This document shows positions 34,120 through 46,867 of a stretch of DNA of 64,000 nucleotides, in pieces. The stretch is from assembly GCA_027943335.1 (NCBI GenBank), contig BSBK01001874.1:416501-480500 (forward strand). Reading direction: 5' to 3'. The notes under the pieces were generated by a model, which searched no databases, was not told the DNA's origin, and saw only the letters and a list, made by a program, of their open reading frames with translations. How positions within the stretch are numbered: position 1 is the stretch's first letter; every line of letters starts with the position of its first letter. A program made the translations under genes and the position numbers. The DNA is from Chamaecyparis obtusa (taxonomy: Eukaryota; Streptophyta; Pinopsida; Cupressales; Cupressaceae).

Positions 34120-37100
34120 ATGGTGAAATCAAAGGTGGCAAGCATGTCGAGACAGGCTCAAATCAAGAGTGAATTTTTAGCTAAGAAGATGACCCGAATC
34201 GGAATTGTGGCAGCAGATTGTTTCCCTCCTACTATCCCATGCCCAAAATTGATCTTTGAATGTGCAAATATTATAATTTCGAGCAAAGATCAATTGTGGC
34301 TCTTGATGGGAAGATGTTGGCAAATCTCACCACAAAAGCAATTGCTAAAGCATTCAGGATTCCGACTTATCATTTCAAGGTATATAAAACAAAGGAGAGG
34401 GCGTTAAGGCCCTATAATTCTAGAGTAGATGGATGTGCAGAAGTCTAAGCCTCAAGATGCACAAGAAACTTGTCAGGATGGACTTCAAACAGGAATATAG
34501 TGACCTTGTGATAATGTTGATCCGAATCATGGATGCCCACAGTCATTCATCTTTGGGCCATGGATGTTCTACTTTGTTGAAGAAATGACAAATTGAGTGA
34601 AGGTTGTGGATTGGTCAAGATTAATCAGTGACAACCTCGATGACCAATTGAAGAATTTGAGACATTTTGGTCCTCTTATATGAGCTCCTACATTGTCTAC
34701 ATGTTAGCACGAATAATCAGTTATGAAGGTTTGAAGTGCAAGAGACCCATAAGGTGTGGTCCAAGACAATTCAAGGTTTATGAATGTTATCCTCAGCTAC
34801 ACCTATATAATACTGCCAATTACTAGGGAGCCAATGATGCCTTCACCATGCACATTGTTATATCTCTTCAAGGTGGCATTCACATGAGGTTGTCACAAGA
34901 AGCAATAAAATTGACAGAAAGATACGACTCATGATTCATCCAGTCCCCAAGGTTCACCTACATTCAACTTCAAGGGTTCTCTTCCTATCCCTATAGCTTC
35001 TGAGATACCTGATTGATACGATGGTGATGTTGAACGTGACAAGGCAATTGACAGCTTATGATAAAATCCACAAGAAGGATGGAATCTAATTCCCAATCAT
35101 CATGGGAAACTCTGATGAAGTGTGCTCATTTGATGCAGGGGCATTCTAGGATACTCGGTGAATCTGCATGAAGGTGTGTTGTTTTAGTTCTGTGGTACTC
35201 AGTTGCACCTTTAACCGATGGTCTCGGTTATTGAACAAAGCTCGATCGCTGAAGGAACTCGGTGAAGCTTCTTGTGCTCAGTGGAATTGGTGCTCGGTGA
35301 TGCCTGTGTTGCTCAGTGTTGCTTGGCTTGGTCGGTTGTTTCTCCGGCGCTCGGTAGTTCTGGTTTAGCTCGGTAGTTCTAGGTGTTTTGGTTGGCTGAT
35401 GTGGTGCATTTATTGTTGGTATCTTTTGTTGTATTCTCCTATGTAGATCTAGAGGCCGACATGAAGAATTAAATAATTGTAAGGCTATTTGAGAGCCGAC
35501 TGTTGTTGCATTTAATATTTATTTGTAGGAGTTAATTATGTCATCCAGCCAACCTGTGGCTAAAGATTAGTATTTAAGGAGTATTTGGGGTAGTTGTTTA
35601 GGCATCAAATTTTAGCAGGAGGAGATTGGGAAGATAGAAGCTAGATCTGGATCTTGCGAGATCTTGAAGATCAGATGGTTATCTGATAGTTTGTAATAGT
35701 AGAGCTAGTGGTTGTTTGCTTGGGGACAAGGAGATTGCTTGGAGGCTTGCGAGCTCAAGTTCAGATCTGCCTTAGAGTTTCCATCAGTTGCTGATTTGTT
35801 TCAGAACTTGACTAGCTAGAGTTGGATTGGATCTTTGTTGATCTTACAGAAACGTTTCTTATTGTAATTGGCCCTAACCCGGAAGGCCTTACAATCGGGC
35901 ATGTTAATGAAAATTCAGTTGAAGCAATTATCTTGTTGTGTTATTCCGCATTGTGGTGTTTGGCTACTTGTGGGGACTGTCCTTAATTGGATCCTCCTTG
36001 CCTGCCTTGCATCACCATCACAATCAGCAGGCTAGCAACATATTAGTCAGCATAAGAATTACAATTTTACCATCTCTCATTTCATACAACAAAGTCAAAT
36101 TTTGACCAATAAGATAAAATAAGAATGGTGGTTGGCAGAAAGTATAAGCATAGGATGCAACTTGAGGACTTGGGCTAATGCTAAAGATGATTATGAAATC
36201 AAGAATAGAATGTATTTCAGAATACCACTCAAGATGATCAAAATACGTGAAATCCGTCCAATGCCAGATCAAGTAGAAGAGGATTCCAATGTGGTTCAAC
36301 CTGATTTCAAGGAGAAAAATAGGTCCATTCAACCACCCAATTGGTCTGGACCTGAAATAATGGATCTTGATACATTATCTGGGCCAACACAAAACTCACA
36401 AAATGTGGATTAAACGTCACATCAGACTTATGACTTGAAGGGGGATCAAGTGTCCCATGATGGCATAACTAAGAAATCATTACAAGTTGGAGCCGAAGAA
36501 GGAAAGAATCCACAAGAAAAGGTAGAACACGGCAAAGGGACGTACTGCCCAAGATATGCCATCAAAGAAAAGACAAGATGTCCCAAGTGAAAGGCCTCCA
36601 CAAAAAAGACAAAGGTCAGAGGTAACATGATCATCACCTAGCAGTTCCTCAAGTGTACAAGAAGTTGATCTCTTTACAGGGGAAAAGATTGGATCTAGCA
36701 CAAAAAGAGAGTTACAGGAAAAAGGTCAAATGACTACAAAAGCACAAGATAGACATAGTGTCAATGCTTCCAAAGAGTTTGCCTAGCAAAGAAATGAAGA
36801 GCAAGAACTTCTTTCAGATACGGATCTTCATATCCAAGAATGCCTCGACAAAATGTTAGTTGAAAACTTGGGAGATCTACAAATTCCAATTCTTGATGAA
36901 GTGTTCCACAAGGAAATAACACAAAAGCAGAAACAGTTACAAGTACATGATTAGCAATCAAACACTCTAAAATGGTTAAGAGAATGAGAAAAGATCATGT
37001 GGAAGAAATTGATCTCACGCTAGAATTATAGGAGTTTTTGAACCGAATAAACAAGCTAGTAGAGAAAAGCAAGACAAAGAAATTCTCCAAAATAGCTAAG

Positions 37101-37985
37101 GATAAGTTAGGATTCAAAGTTTTACATGAAGTAGTACCGAGGACTAACAAGACCAAGGATGAAACTACCTCAGAAGAATATGACATAACAACAATTGACC
37201 TCGGACATGCAACCAAGGCACAAGTGATGGAAGATTTTGATGATTCCACCTAGGCATTGAAAGAAAGGATGAAGATGGAAGAAAAATACCGAAGACTAAA
37301 AAGCAAGAACAAAGTTTTGGGTGGATATCTACACCGCCTAACACATCCAGTTAGGCAGGAAGATCAAACATTTGTTTCCCCAACAGTTCTTCCAAAGGAA
37401 TCAGTTGATGGCCTCGAAGAAATGAAGATCCCCCAAGGCACCAAAAAATAGGTGAAGAATGTTTATGACAGTGCATGTAAGTTCATTGAGGATTTAGCCC
37501 AGATGTGTGAAAGAATTCTAGCTATCCTTGGTAGAATACAGTGTGTAGATCAGGCGTGGGAGGATACACATATTTACCATGATGAGACCATTACACACTT
37601 GGAGGTGTTGATGGAAATTCTCGAGCAAGCATTGATGGATGGTGGAGTGAAAAGAGAAAATGAGGCATATGACTTTCCCTAATGGTACGGTGCAGTGATC
37701 ATTGGGAAGATACTATTTGATAAATCGAATGAAGAATCAACTCAATTGAGGAAAGTGATCAAGAACATCCCGGAAAGAATCCTCAATACAGTTAAAGCAT
37801 TATTCACAAAGAAGTTGACTAATGAAAAGATGGCAACAAATAGTTCAAAGAGTAGGTTGGAGGAATTTTTTGCCATTAATTCTTTGTCAAAAGATGATCT
37901 GGAGAATATTTACATATTCTCAAACATTATGCACAGAATTCACGAATCAATACTAGAATGGGACAAGAGTTTCAGCAGGTGTTAA
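34120..37985 (+). pseudogene. ORF3 copy 3, strongly decayed
   Basis: Fragments in several frames follow the order of the other two copies. 34120-34448 has 'GIVAADCFPPTIPCPKLIFECA' split over a frameshift with 'ALDGKMLANLT...AFRIP', matching FPPTLPCPELVMEC...VLANISGQVIEEVFNIP. 36132-36413 has 'TWANAKDDYEIKN' and 'PDQVEEDSNVVQPDF', matching WANAQDDFHVRK and PDQLEEDEDV. 37038-37985 covers the coiled-coil C-terminal part in four pieces. A ~0.85-kb insertion interrupts it at about 35150. It proves ORF3 is a family feature rather than a one-off sequence. Confidence 0.65.
35150..36030 (+). mobile_element. Inserted LTR-like sequence, probably a solo LTR
   Basis: It breaks the ORF3 homology. It has a TATA-like box (AGTATTTAAGGAG, ~35570) and a 5' part with many CTCGGT hexamers. 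I could not define exact ends or a target-site duplication. Confidence 0.4.
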
Positions 37986-38134
37986 AAGGACATAGTCATT
38001 ATGGCATACAAAAAAGAGACTGCACCAAGTGTCTCTAAGGATGAGCATGAAATAGTCATATCTACATTCACTGCATTCAACAAAGGGAATAAAGAACGGG
38101 CTATTTTGGGCGATGAGTTATTAAATGCCTAGTG

Positions 38135-39062
38135 GGCATGCTATTTCCTCATTGGTCAACCTAGGCCCACTCTCCTAGTGGATGTATTGTTCTCTCATTG
38201 GCCCACTTGGTCCCACTTCTTTATGTCAAAGCATCTATTATTGGTCAAACCCTAATTAGGGTTTGTATTGTGAAATCTCCGCCTTTGATTCTAATTTGAT
38301 CTTGGTCACCCATTTTCACTTCAAGGCCCATATAAGGGGCTCGACCCTCTCATTTGTAAGACGAGAGAATTGTGAGAAATTGTTGCTAGAAAATACCAGA
38401 ATAAAAAGTAGCTCATTGAAGTTTTGGTGATTACTTTCATTGTTTTTAGAGTTTGCATGGTTTCTTATTCCTCAAGTAGATTAGATTTGCTTTCAAGTTA
38501 TTAGATGAACAAGATTTATAATATTGTTTTAGAGTGAAATTGTTTTCTCAAGCTTAACTTCAATCATTGTATGTGCATTGTTCTTCATGATGATATTCAT
38601 TGATGGTGTGAAAATTCTAAGCATGACCTTTGAAGATTGCACCTCTTTTGTGTAGTTGATTTGGTGAAACAAAGTGTGGCTGATTTCACTTGAATAGTCA
38701 ATGTCTTTCAAGTTCTTAGATTTAGAATAGAATCTCAATACTATTCTCTTTACTTTCAGCATATTTCAGTGGAACATATCAGAGTTCTTTTCACTACCAA
38801 ATCATTTGTATATTACCCAGAGTTGAAAGTTGTCTAAGTCTTCTTGAGAATGAATCATGTAAGTCCCCCTTGGATTACCAACATACATCAAGCCAAACAA
38901 GCTCATATTTGCATAAAATTGCATGTTCATAGTAGGAACCTTGGAGTCACCTCTATGATCTTCGCAATCTTAGCATACGAGGGATCTTTGCTCAAGAGAG
39001 GATAGAGTGTCCTTTGGCACTTTATTTCTAGCATTGGTGTGGTCATAAAACACCCATCAACA
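38135..39062 (+). mobile_element. 3' LTR of the third ORF3 element
   Basis: Related to 28639-29564: shared 'AACCCTAATTAGGGTTT', TATA-like CATATAAGG, 'CTCTCATTTGTAA', 'AATTGTTGCT' and the end CATCAACA. It follows the ORF3 C-terminus by ~150 bp. Confidence 0.65.
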
Positions 39063-39419
39063 AGTCACAAAGGCTGCTAGCATAGTTTTTTGTACAGATT
39101 TTGCAAAGAGTAGACTGTAAAGTTTATACTAAAAGCAACAAGAAAACTTGCTTACTAGATTACTCACAAATCAATGCTTTGCTCTATACATTGTCATAAT
39201 AATAATGAGATTGTTTACTAAAGAGATTGCTTTGAGCCAATAGAACTAGAATCAGCTCATTTTGGGGTATTGCAATTGCTATGGACATTTTGGAATAATT
39301 TTTCAAAAAAGTAAACAAAACTATGCACTAACAGTTTTCATCAGATTCTTGACATTGTAAAAGTTAGGCAAGACAATATTGTCACCCTAGACATACAAGG
39401 GCTCACAAGTGTTCCACAT

Positions 39420-40610
39420 TTAGAATGTTAATCAAGAATAAGGATATAGTTATAGTGAAATCCAACAAAGGAAATACCACCGTGATCAAGAACAAATTGA
39501 ACTATGAAACAAAATGTTATACCATCTTAACAATAACAAGAGCTATAGAACCTTAAAGGCTTAAACCATAACCTGATATCTATAACTATGAAAAGGGTGA
39601 AAAAAGGCATCAACCATTCTTTCCTCAACAAGAATGCCAAGAAATTGTCTCCTCCCTAATAAAGAGATCACTCCCAAATTTATGGTGCTGCTAAAGATTT
39701 CAAGGACAAAGTACCATTTTTGGCCAATTATTGATACCACTGACTCTCCAAATTAAAACTTGACCTCATTCCTCACCAAGAAAATGAAGCCGCTTGTAAG
39801 GAAGTCTAATTCTTTCATCAAAGAATTGTCCAATTTTTCTGATTTCACAAAGACAGAAGGTTGAGAGATGAGGAAACGCTTGTGAGTTTCAATGTTATTT
39901 CCTTGTTCACTATAGTCTCAGTTAATGTTAGTTATTGAAACTATTATAATTTATAAGTACTAATAGTGAGACCATGGTTCTAGGACTCTTCGAGACCTAG
40001 AAAGTCCTAAGTAGAGCGAACCTAGTCGAGTCCCAAGGACCTAGGACTCCAAGAATTCGGTCTAGGTGAGACTCATTAGAAATTGGTTTTTTGTCAAGTT
40101 TTGCCAATTTTTTGTCGAGTCTCGAGTCGCCTCAGCATTGTCAAATCCACATCGAGTTTGAATCTCATTTCTATGAGTAAGAACAATTTTTTTTGTTGAC
40201 TTGTGCCTTAAGTTAACTTTCTTCACTTTCAAGGGAGTTAGTACACAATCCAATGGGGTGGCCTTGGGCTCCTCACTATCACCTATGGTGACTAATTTTT
40301 TCATGAAGCATTATTTCGAAACTGCCCTAAACTCCTTTCCCCTAAAACCAGGTTTGTGGAAATATTATATTGATGACAACCTAAATTGGCCCCATGGTCT
40401 TGACAAACTTGAGGAATTTTGTGCTCATTTAAACAACAATATTGAAAACATTAAGTTTGCTAAGGAAATAGAATATGACAATAAACTCCAAATGATAGAT
40501 ATTCTCTTGTAGAAAACTATAAAACCAATGATTCCTTGGCTTATTAAGTTTACAAAAAACCCATTCAAGAAAACCTTTAAGCTCATAAGTCTTCACAAAT
40601 CAAAAATTAA
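39420..40610 (+). pseudogene. Penelope-like element reverse transcriptase (Dryad-type)
   Basis: The best segment (40201-40512) reads 'TQSNGVALGSSLSPMVTNFF', 'LWKYYIDDNLNWPHG' (catalytic YIDD at 40366-40377), 'FCAHLNNNIENIKFAKEIE' and 'LQMIDILL'. This is the RT palm of Penelope-like elements (QTNGVAMGSPLSP, RYVDDTFVIWPHG, HLN, IKFT-E-E, LPFLD). Upstream, broken frames give 'IVIVKSNKGNTTVI' and 'LVSFNVISLFT', also in family order, and downstream 'VYKKP' follows. Stops and a ~230-bp insertion (about 39940-40190) break it. The GIY-YIG endonuclease was not found. Such elements copy themselves via RT; this one cannot. Confidence 0.8.
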
Positions 40611-40755
40611 AAAATATATTGGAAAATAAAATTTAAAATGCCTTCAACAACTCCAATTGGGATAAAGTCCTAAAGATAGCTTGTGATATATGATGATTTG
40701 TCACAAACATTTGAATCTCCTCAGCCCCCATATAAATTTATTTGACCCACTCAAT

Positions 40756-41640
40756 CTATGTGTCATTATTTTGCAACATCAAGTTCAATGAGTGAGTAGC
40801 ACAAACTTTCCAAAAATTATGCCTATCCACTATTGAACCAATTGCTCTACATTTTTTCACATTGTCTATTATCACTTGGACAACATTTTTGGGGTCCACC
40901 AACCCAATGGATTGTATAAGGATATTGACAATGAAAGTTGCATCCTTCACTTGCCCCTTACAATCTACTGCCTCTAAAAACATCACCCTTTTAGTGAACA
41001 CTCTAATCACATTGATTAGTGGGATATTTTGCAATCTTTCCATCCATCATAATGGACACACCTATTTTCGGCAACATATCCTTAATTTCTCTTCAAGATA
41101 CCTCTATGAAATATTTCTCCCTAGTAAGGTGGTTTGCACCTTTTTATAGCCAAGACTAATATAACCAAAAGATGTATTAACAATTATTGTCACCAAATCC
41201 CACCAATATGGTGATCTAACAAGGTTAGAAGGAAGGGCTGAAAGGAAGCGCATTGCCATAAATGCAATGAGCAATACTCTCATCTACAACCTTCCTCTGC
41301 TCATTCTTTTAAGGATTTTTCCAATAGACCTATTTTACATGAAAGAAAGGGGGTATAATATTCTCAAGAAGATGGTAGCATGAAAGGATATGGGTCCGTT
41401 AGTTGTGATAAGCCACTAGGAGGTTTGTGCACTTCTTTCTTAGAAAGAGGATGTGTTATTTCCTTGGATCTATTACTCACCATGGCAGCATATTCTTGTT
41501 CTCTAAAATAATCCACTATTTGTTTCTTTGGCAGCCCTTTTCTACTCGTCCATAGACAAATTATTAATCCTAAGTTGGGAATAACACACAAGTGAGCTTC
41601 ACTCAATTGTATGAACTCCTACACTCCTTTCCACATTGGC
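40756..41640 (-). pseudogene. hAT-like transposase remnant (DUF659 region)
   Basis: On the minus strand, 40756-41043 gives 'PLINVIRVFTKRVMFLEAVDC', 'DATFIVNILIQSIGLVDPKNVVQVIIDN' and 'VCATHSLNLMLQN', matching the DUF659 part of plant hAT-like transposases. The frame 41364-41606, upstream on the same strand, may be the BED-finger/linker side ('KKQIVDYFREQEYA'). It is broken, and no terminal inverted repeats were confirmed. Confidence 0.6.
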
Positions 41641-42760
41641 TATAATGCCAACAATAACCCCCACTAATAGGAATTTGTTAATTCATAAATGTATGCCACC
41701 AAATAGGTGACACTAAATCATATTTAAACGAGATTTCTCTACATGTGAAGCATCTAAACTAGAACTACTAACCATTTCAATAAATATAACAAAACAAAAC
41801 AAATAGAACATTAGAATTTAAAACTCACCAACTAAAAAAAAATTGCCATTATGACCCCTATATTATGTATAAAAGGTTTTAAAAAATATTCAGAACCTTT
41901 TTAAAATAAACTGAAACAATCGTGAAAAACTTCTTCAAAACCTTAAAACAAATTACAAGATTCACTCATGCTTGATAGATAAATATTCCCCATGCAGCTC
42001 TTACTCTCTTCTTGGTGTAGATTTCTCTCTTGTAACCCTCACCTTCAAAGAAAAAGGTAACAACCTTTAGAAAACAACATTAGCAACTTGGCGGCAAATA
42101 TATTATTTTACTCACTTGTGCTCGTGAAATGAGACAACAAAAGTGCAAATGTGCTAAGGGAAAATTAGGTGTTCAAGATATTCTTTAATGTTTCAAAAAT
42201 GTTTTCCAATCAGTTGGCCTATGGATCCTCCTACGTTCGCCTAGGTCCAAAAGTTTTGGTGAACCTAAAGTCATCTCATCCATGGACCAGATCTATATGG
42301 GTACAGGGGCGTCCCCAAAGAACCCAACAACATAGAGCTACCTTCAAATGTAAGTTTCAAGTAAAATATGAATAAAACAATATAGAAACAAAACATCTCC
42401 AACCTATGAAAAGATGTTAAACCTATGGTCTTATGCAGCTTATTTAAGAGATGGTATTTGTAACTAAAAAAAGAGTAAATCGTAAGGAACAATCTTTTTA
42501 ATGTTAACCTTGACTAACATAAGAATTTGTAATATGATTCCTAAGTACTGTTTTCATTGAATGCATTTGCAGAATCAAGGTCATGATTGTATGTGGAACA
42601 CAAGAAAACTTATCAACTATAAATTACAGGATTTATATTATTGAATTCGCCATCGCAATTTCATTGCCCGCTAATTGAACCAACAATGGTGCATCTGAGA
42701 CCTTAAAGTAAGATGGCAATAATGTTCTCAAGTTATTTCAAAAACGAGAACATCCTTCAA
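41641..42760. other. Non-coding, repeat-derived
   Basis: No domain recognised. A CAGGGGCGTCCCC sequence near 42303 resembles a hAT terminus but has no partner that I can show. Confidence 0.3.
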
Positions 42761-42769
42761 ACATAAGGT

Positions 42770-43352
42770 GATAGGATGGCTACTAGTACACTAAGGTTTA
42801 GCTGTCAAAGCAAGGTTGAGCAAGACTGGATTTACAAATGCATTTTGCATTGTATGTGGGAAAGATGAAACAAATGATCAAATCTTCTAGAAATTTTGAT
42901 CAGCTAAAAATATTTCAGGATGGATGTGAAATGAATTCAATTACATTTTTATTTCTCCTCTCTTGGAAAGGGCCTCTTTTAGGGGATTCTTGGATGGTTT
43001 GGGACAGCTACAAGGGTTTATGGAATATAGCTCAGTTGGCAGCAATAAGTTTTCTTTGAAAGTCAAGATGCCATGCTGCATTTCAAGAGGATACCTCCCC
43101 TCTTAGTATGGGGAAGTTGATGCTTTTCAAACTTGAGTTGGCTTTAATTCTACAAGTTTGAGTGGTTTCAAAAGCATAATCTTTGCGTATCAAACACAGG
43201 CTCAAGTGCTTTCATTCCTTTCTTACATAGGGAGGGAATCCTCTTGTTAACCATTATTCTTAGATGATTCAAGTTTGTAACTATTTAATGATGTCAATTT
43301 ATGTTACTTGAAATTTTTTAATGAAGGACATCTTTCAATTAAAAAAAATGTG
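42770..43352 (+). pseudogene. LINE 3' end: zinc-binding RT tail and A-rich terminus
   Basis: Broken frames around 42830-42920 resemble the zf-RVT domain that follows plant L1-type RT ('FCIVCGKDETNDQIF'). The 3' end has 'TTTTTTAATGAAGG' and closes with an A8 run near 43345, as in 5'-truncated LINE insertions. Confidence 0.5.
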
Positions 43353-44055
43353 GACTCACCACAACAAACAAGAAAATGGAAATGAACCTTTCCTCATGGT
43401 CAAGCAGGTGGCACTCAGTCACAACCATTTAAAAATGAAGAATCCTTGCCACAACAAGAAACTAGAAATGAAATTATTTCCTCTTGGTCAATGTTGAAGC
43501 CAAGATCACAACCTGCACACTTCCACAGAAAGAGACAAAGATGAATTCACCAAGAAATGAAATGACTTGATTGAGATGTCAAGCAATGTAGAAAGAGCCT
43601 TCTTATAAAGGCAAGGAAAGAGAGAATAACGGGGGCAGTAAGTGCCATGTGGCCAAATGAAATGCAAGTTAGGTAGGAGTACGTAAACTCAACTACACGA
43701 CAACTATACGGCAAAAGTATTAATGCAGCCTAGGAAAAATAAAAGACAACTAATATGCCTCAATGGAACTTAAGCATAGAGTAAATAATAATTTACTCAG
43801 TCACCCTTGAGTACAACTTAGGGAGAAGAATGCAATATGATAATGATAATGGGTCGTGACAACTAGGCCATCTTAGGTACCCATGTACAATGCAATGCAA
43901 CTAATCTCTTAAAATTGGAGAAAAGACAAAAAACTTAATGGGACAAAACTCCTCTCCAAAACAGAGATAATGCAAACCATGCGGTGATGAATAGAAGTCT
44001 CCACAATAACCCCCAACAAAAACATCCATCATGAGAATGCATTACAAGTACCCCT
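43353..44055. other. Non-coding, unassigned
   Basis: No domain recognised on either strand. Composition is like a decayed LTR. The right part adjoins the minus-strand copia remnant. Confidence 0.3.
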
Positions 44056-44900
44056 CTAATGAAAGGAAGGATAGAGACGACACCCCCCCTGCCACAATAA
44101 TGCAATATCCTCAAAACCGCTAAAGCATGTCAGAAACCAAACAAAGTGTCCATGATGACAAACAATGTCTCCCCTTGGGAAGTCAAAGATCCAACAGTGC
44201 ATGTCGAAGAAACTACATATCCATGAGAAAAGGACAAGGAAGAAGCCTCGCCAATGAAAGTGTGGAAGAGGAATCAAGTGCCTCCAAAGGTGTCTCATCA
44301 AGACTAAAAGAGTTCTACTCAAGGAAGAAACAATGGATGTAGAAGACAAAAGATCATCCTCCAATGAACAATCTACAAAGAGAAGTGGTGTCTCCTCAAA
44401 CATGTCCACCAAATCTGCAAAAGAAGAATAAGAAGCCAAGTTGGATAGACCTGCAATGAAACCATCCATGGACCACAAATCTGAAGGAACAATGATGTCC
44501 TATTGTGTCAAAGTCCTCGAATCCACGTCAACTATAACCTCTAATGTTGCAGGAGATGGGGGAACCACAATTAAGCCCACAAACCCATCAGAATCACTCC
44601 CCTAACTGGAAGGAGTCAATGAGACATATGGATCATCATCATCAATGAAGTGATCAAAGACAAATACCTGAGACTAATGATCGGTCCTACCAACGACAAA
44701 AATCCTTCCTGTAGGACAACAAATGAGCACGGAATTGGGAGTGAATTCAACTGTGTTGCCTTCCTGTGTCATCTGATATACTGATAGGAGATTATGAGAG
44801 ATGTTAGGGATCAAATGAACATTACTCATTGTACCTACATCAAAAACACTGTCACCAACAGAAGCAATGTGAACTAACTAATTGTTGTAGGAGAAGCAAA
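44056..44900 (-). pseudogene. Minus-strand copia fragment
   Basis: Minus-strand translation of 44690-44890 gives 'SNVHLIPNISHNLLSVYQMT', 'GNTVEFTPNSVLI' and 'TGRIFVVGRTDH'. This is the segment between copia protease and the GAG-pre-integrase domain (LYVPGLSHNLLSV). 44056-44560 continues leftwards on the same strand with a 140-codon frame of uncertain identity. Confidence 0.6.
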
Positions 44901-45011
44901 AGGATCACCGGGTCGGGCAAGATAGGAGATGTTGCGGTCACCATACTCCAAAATGGTGGGAAGACGTGGATCAGGCAATCCCCATGGAAACCCTAAGAGA
45001 AAAAGTTAATA

Positions 45012-46562
45012 ATGGATGGAATGTGTATGGCTCCAATGGAACAAGATCAAAGAAGGAAAGATTTGATTGCCAAACTTTCTTCCCACAGCATCAGGAATGC
45101 TATCGACCACAATGGGTATTTGAAAAGGGGAGATAGGTTCACAAATGTGCAGATCACCAGCAACTGGGGTGGAACAATAACAACTTCAACCTCATATCGG
45201 AATAGATACCTAAATGGTATAGAGGGAATAACCAAATCAGGAATAACAGGAGAATGCAACCTCACTAGTTAAACAACAAGGCAGCCCAGCTAAGACCTAA
45301 TTTGAGAAATTGGTCAAATACATGGAAAAGAATAGAATGGCAGAAGAAGGGTTACATGAAAGGGAAGCATGGGTGGTTCAAGCAATCAGACACCCAAAGC
45401 GGATACCTCAAGTTATTGGAGATCCAAGGCAAGGGAGGTGATGCCCAGTGGGAAGAACTTGCATACAGATAGCAGAGGCAAAGGAAAAATGAACTTTGAG
45501 GAAGGTTCATCACAACAGACAAAGCTCAAGAAAGGTAAGCTACCTCATGATCCTCTGTGTCAAATGTATATTGAAGAGAAAGTAATCAAATAGAATAGGG
45601 ATTTAATGGAAGAAAAAGGGCTTTTTTATAAAATGGGGGGGGGGAGGACATGGCAAAGATCTGAGAGAAATACAAAAAAAGTGTATGGAGCAATGGGGGA
45701 AACGTGTGGTATCAAAACCTTTGGGGAATAATGTGTATGTAGTATCTTTCTGATCTCATGAGGAAAAACTAGAAGCCGAAGGGTCATAGCCTTATTTCCT
45801 GAATGGGTCTCAAATGCATATAATAGATTGGAGCCTGAACTTTGATCCATGGGTCTACTCAGTAGAAGAGATCTCAGCTTGGTTCCATTTGTACAATTTA
45901 CCAATGGAATATTGGGAAGAAGACCTGATAAAAGATATCGGAAGAAGGATTGGTAAGTTCCAATATATGGAAGCAATTTTGGAAGACTCTAAGATGGGAT
46001 CATATTTTAGAATATGTGTGACTATAACAGACAAAATGGAATTCCCTTAGGAAATAGAGCTGATCTCAGAAATAGGCAGTTGGAAGCAAAAAAATGTAAA
46101 GGAAGATCAACTAGATTATGTTTGAAATGTAAATCAGTGTTCCATGGTAAGCACAAGTGTATTTTGGCTATTGCAATTAAGGGCCTTAATAAATATGAGC
46201 AACCCTTCAAACCAAATCCAGTAGCAAAAGAATCCCCCAAGCAGGTCTCCCTAACAGAGATGGAGATAGAAATGATTGACTCCATATGGCCTGAAGGAAG
46301 ATATAGAGATCTAGAGAAAATAATAGACAGTGACATTTGTGGCAATGATACAACAAAGATCAGGCAACTACAAAATGAAGATCAATCTGCACCATCACTA
46401 GCAAATATGGAAAACAAAGAAGGTCAACCTGCAGATAAAATAAGTGATATAAGTTTGGGAGTAGGGAACATGGATATGTTTCCTCATTTATTAGAGATTT
46501 CCAATACGATACAAGAGACCAAAGGAGAGGAGCCACAAAGACATGACAGTAGCAATAGGTGA
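45012..46562 (+). pseudogene. LINE (L1-like) ORF1
   Basis: Broken frames run in series: 45012-45272, 45369-45593, 45814-46050 ('DFWSLNFDP'-like 'IDWSLNFDPWVYSVEEISAWFHL', a DUF4283-type RNA-binding region of plant LINE ORF1), then 46014-46562 with 'CLKCKSVFHGKHKC', a CCHC knuckle. At least three frameshifts or stops separate the pieces. ORF1 binds LINE RNA. Confidence 0.65.
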
Positions 46563-46867
46563 GACCAATGGGGTAGGTACAGGCAGTGGGGGATTATGAT
46601 AAAGAAAATGAAGAGGAGCGGGAGGACAATGGAATTACGGATTTAGACATTGATGAAAGCTTTGAGGAATACCAAGCAGGGATCTTGGAGGAAAAAGGGA
46701 TTGAGCAAGTATAATCAGAGCTTAAAACCCCTAAATTTAGGACAGCTAAAAAAATGTCATAAAAACAATAGAGCAAAATTGGAACTGGCAAGGAACGCTA
46801 AAGGGAAAACAAAACTCAATCAAACCATTTCAAGAAGAGGAAGGGAGCTGCCCCCTCTCGAGGAATT

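Noticed and set aside
42295..42330. CAGGGGCGTCCCC as a hAT terminal inverted repeat
   Set aside because: I found no matching inverted end or 8-bp duplication for the 40.7-41.6 kb transposase remnant, so the assignment is not supported.
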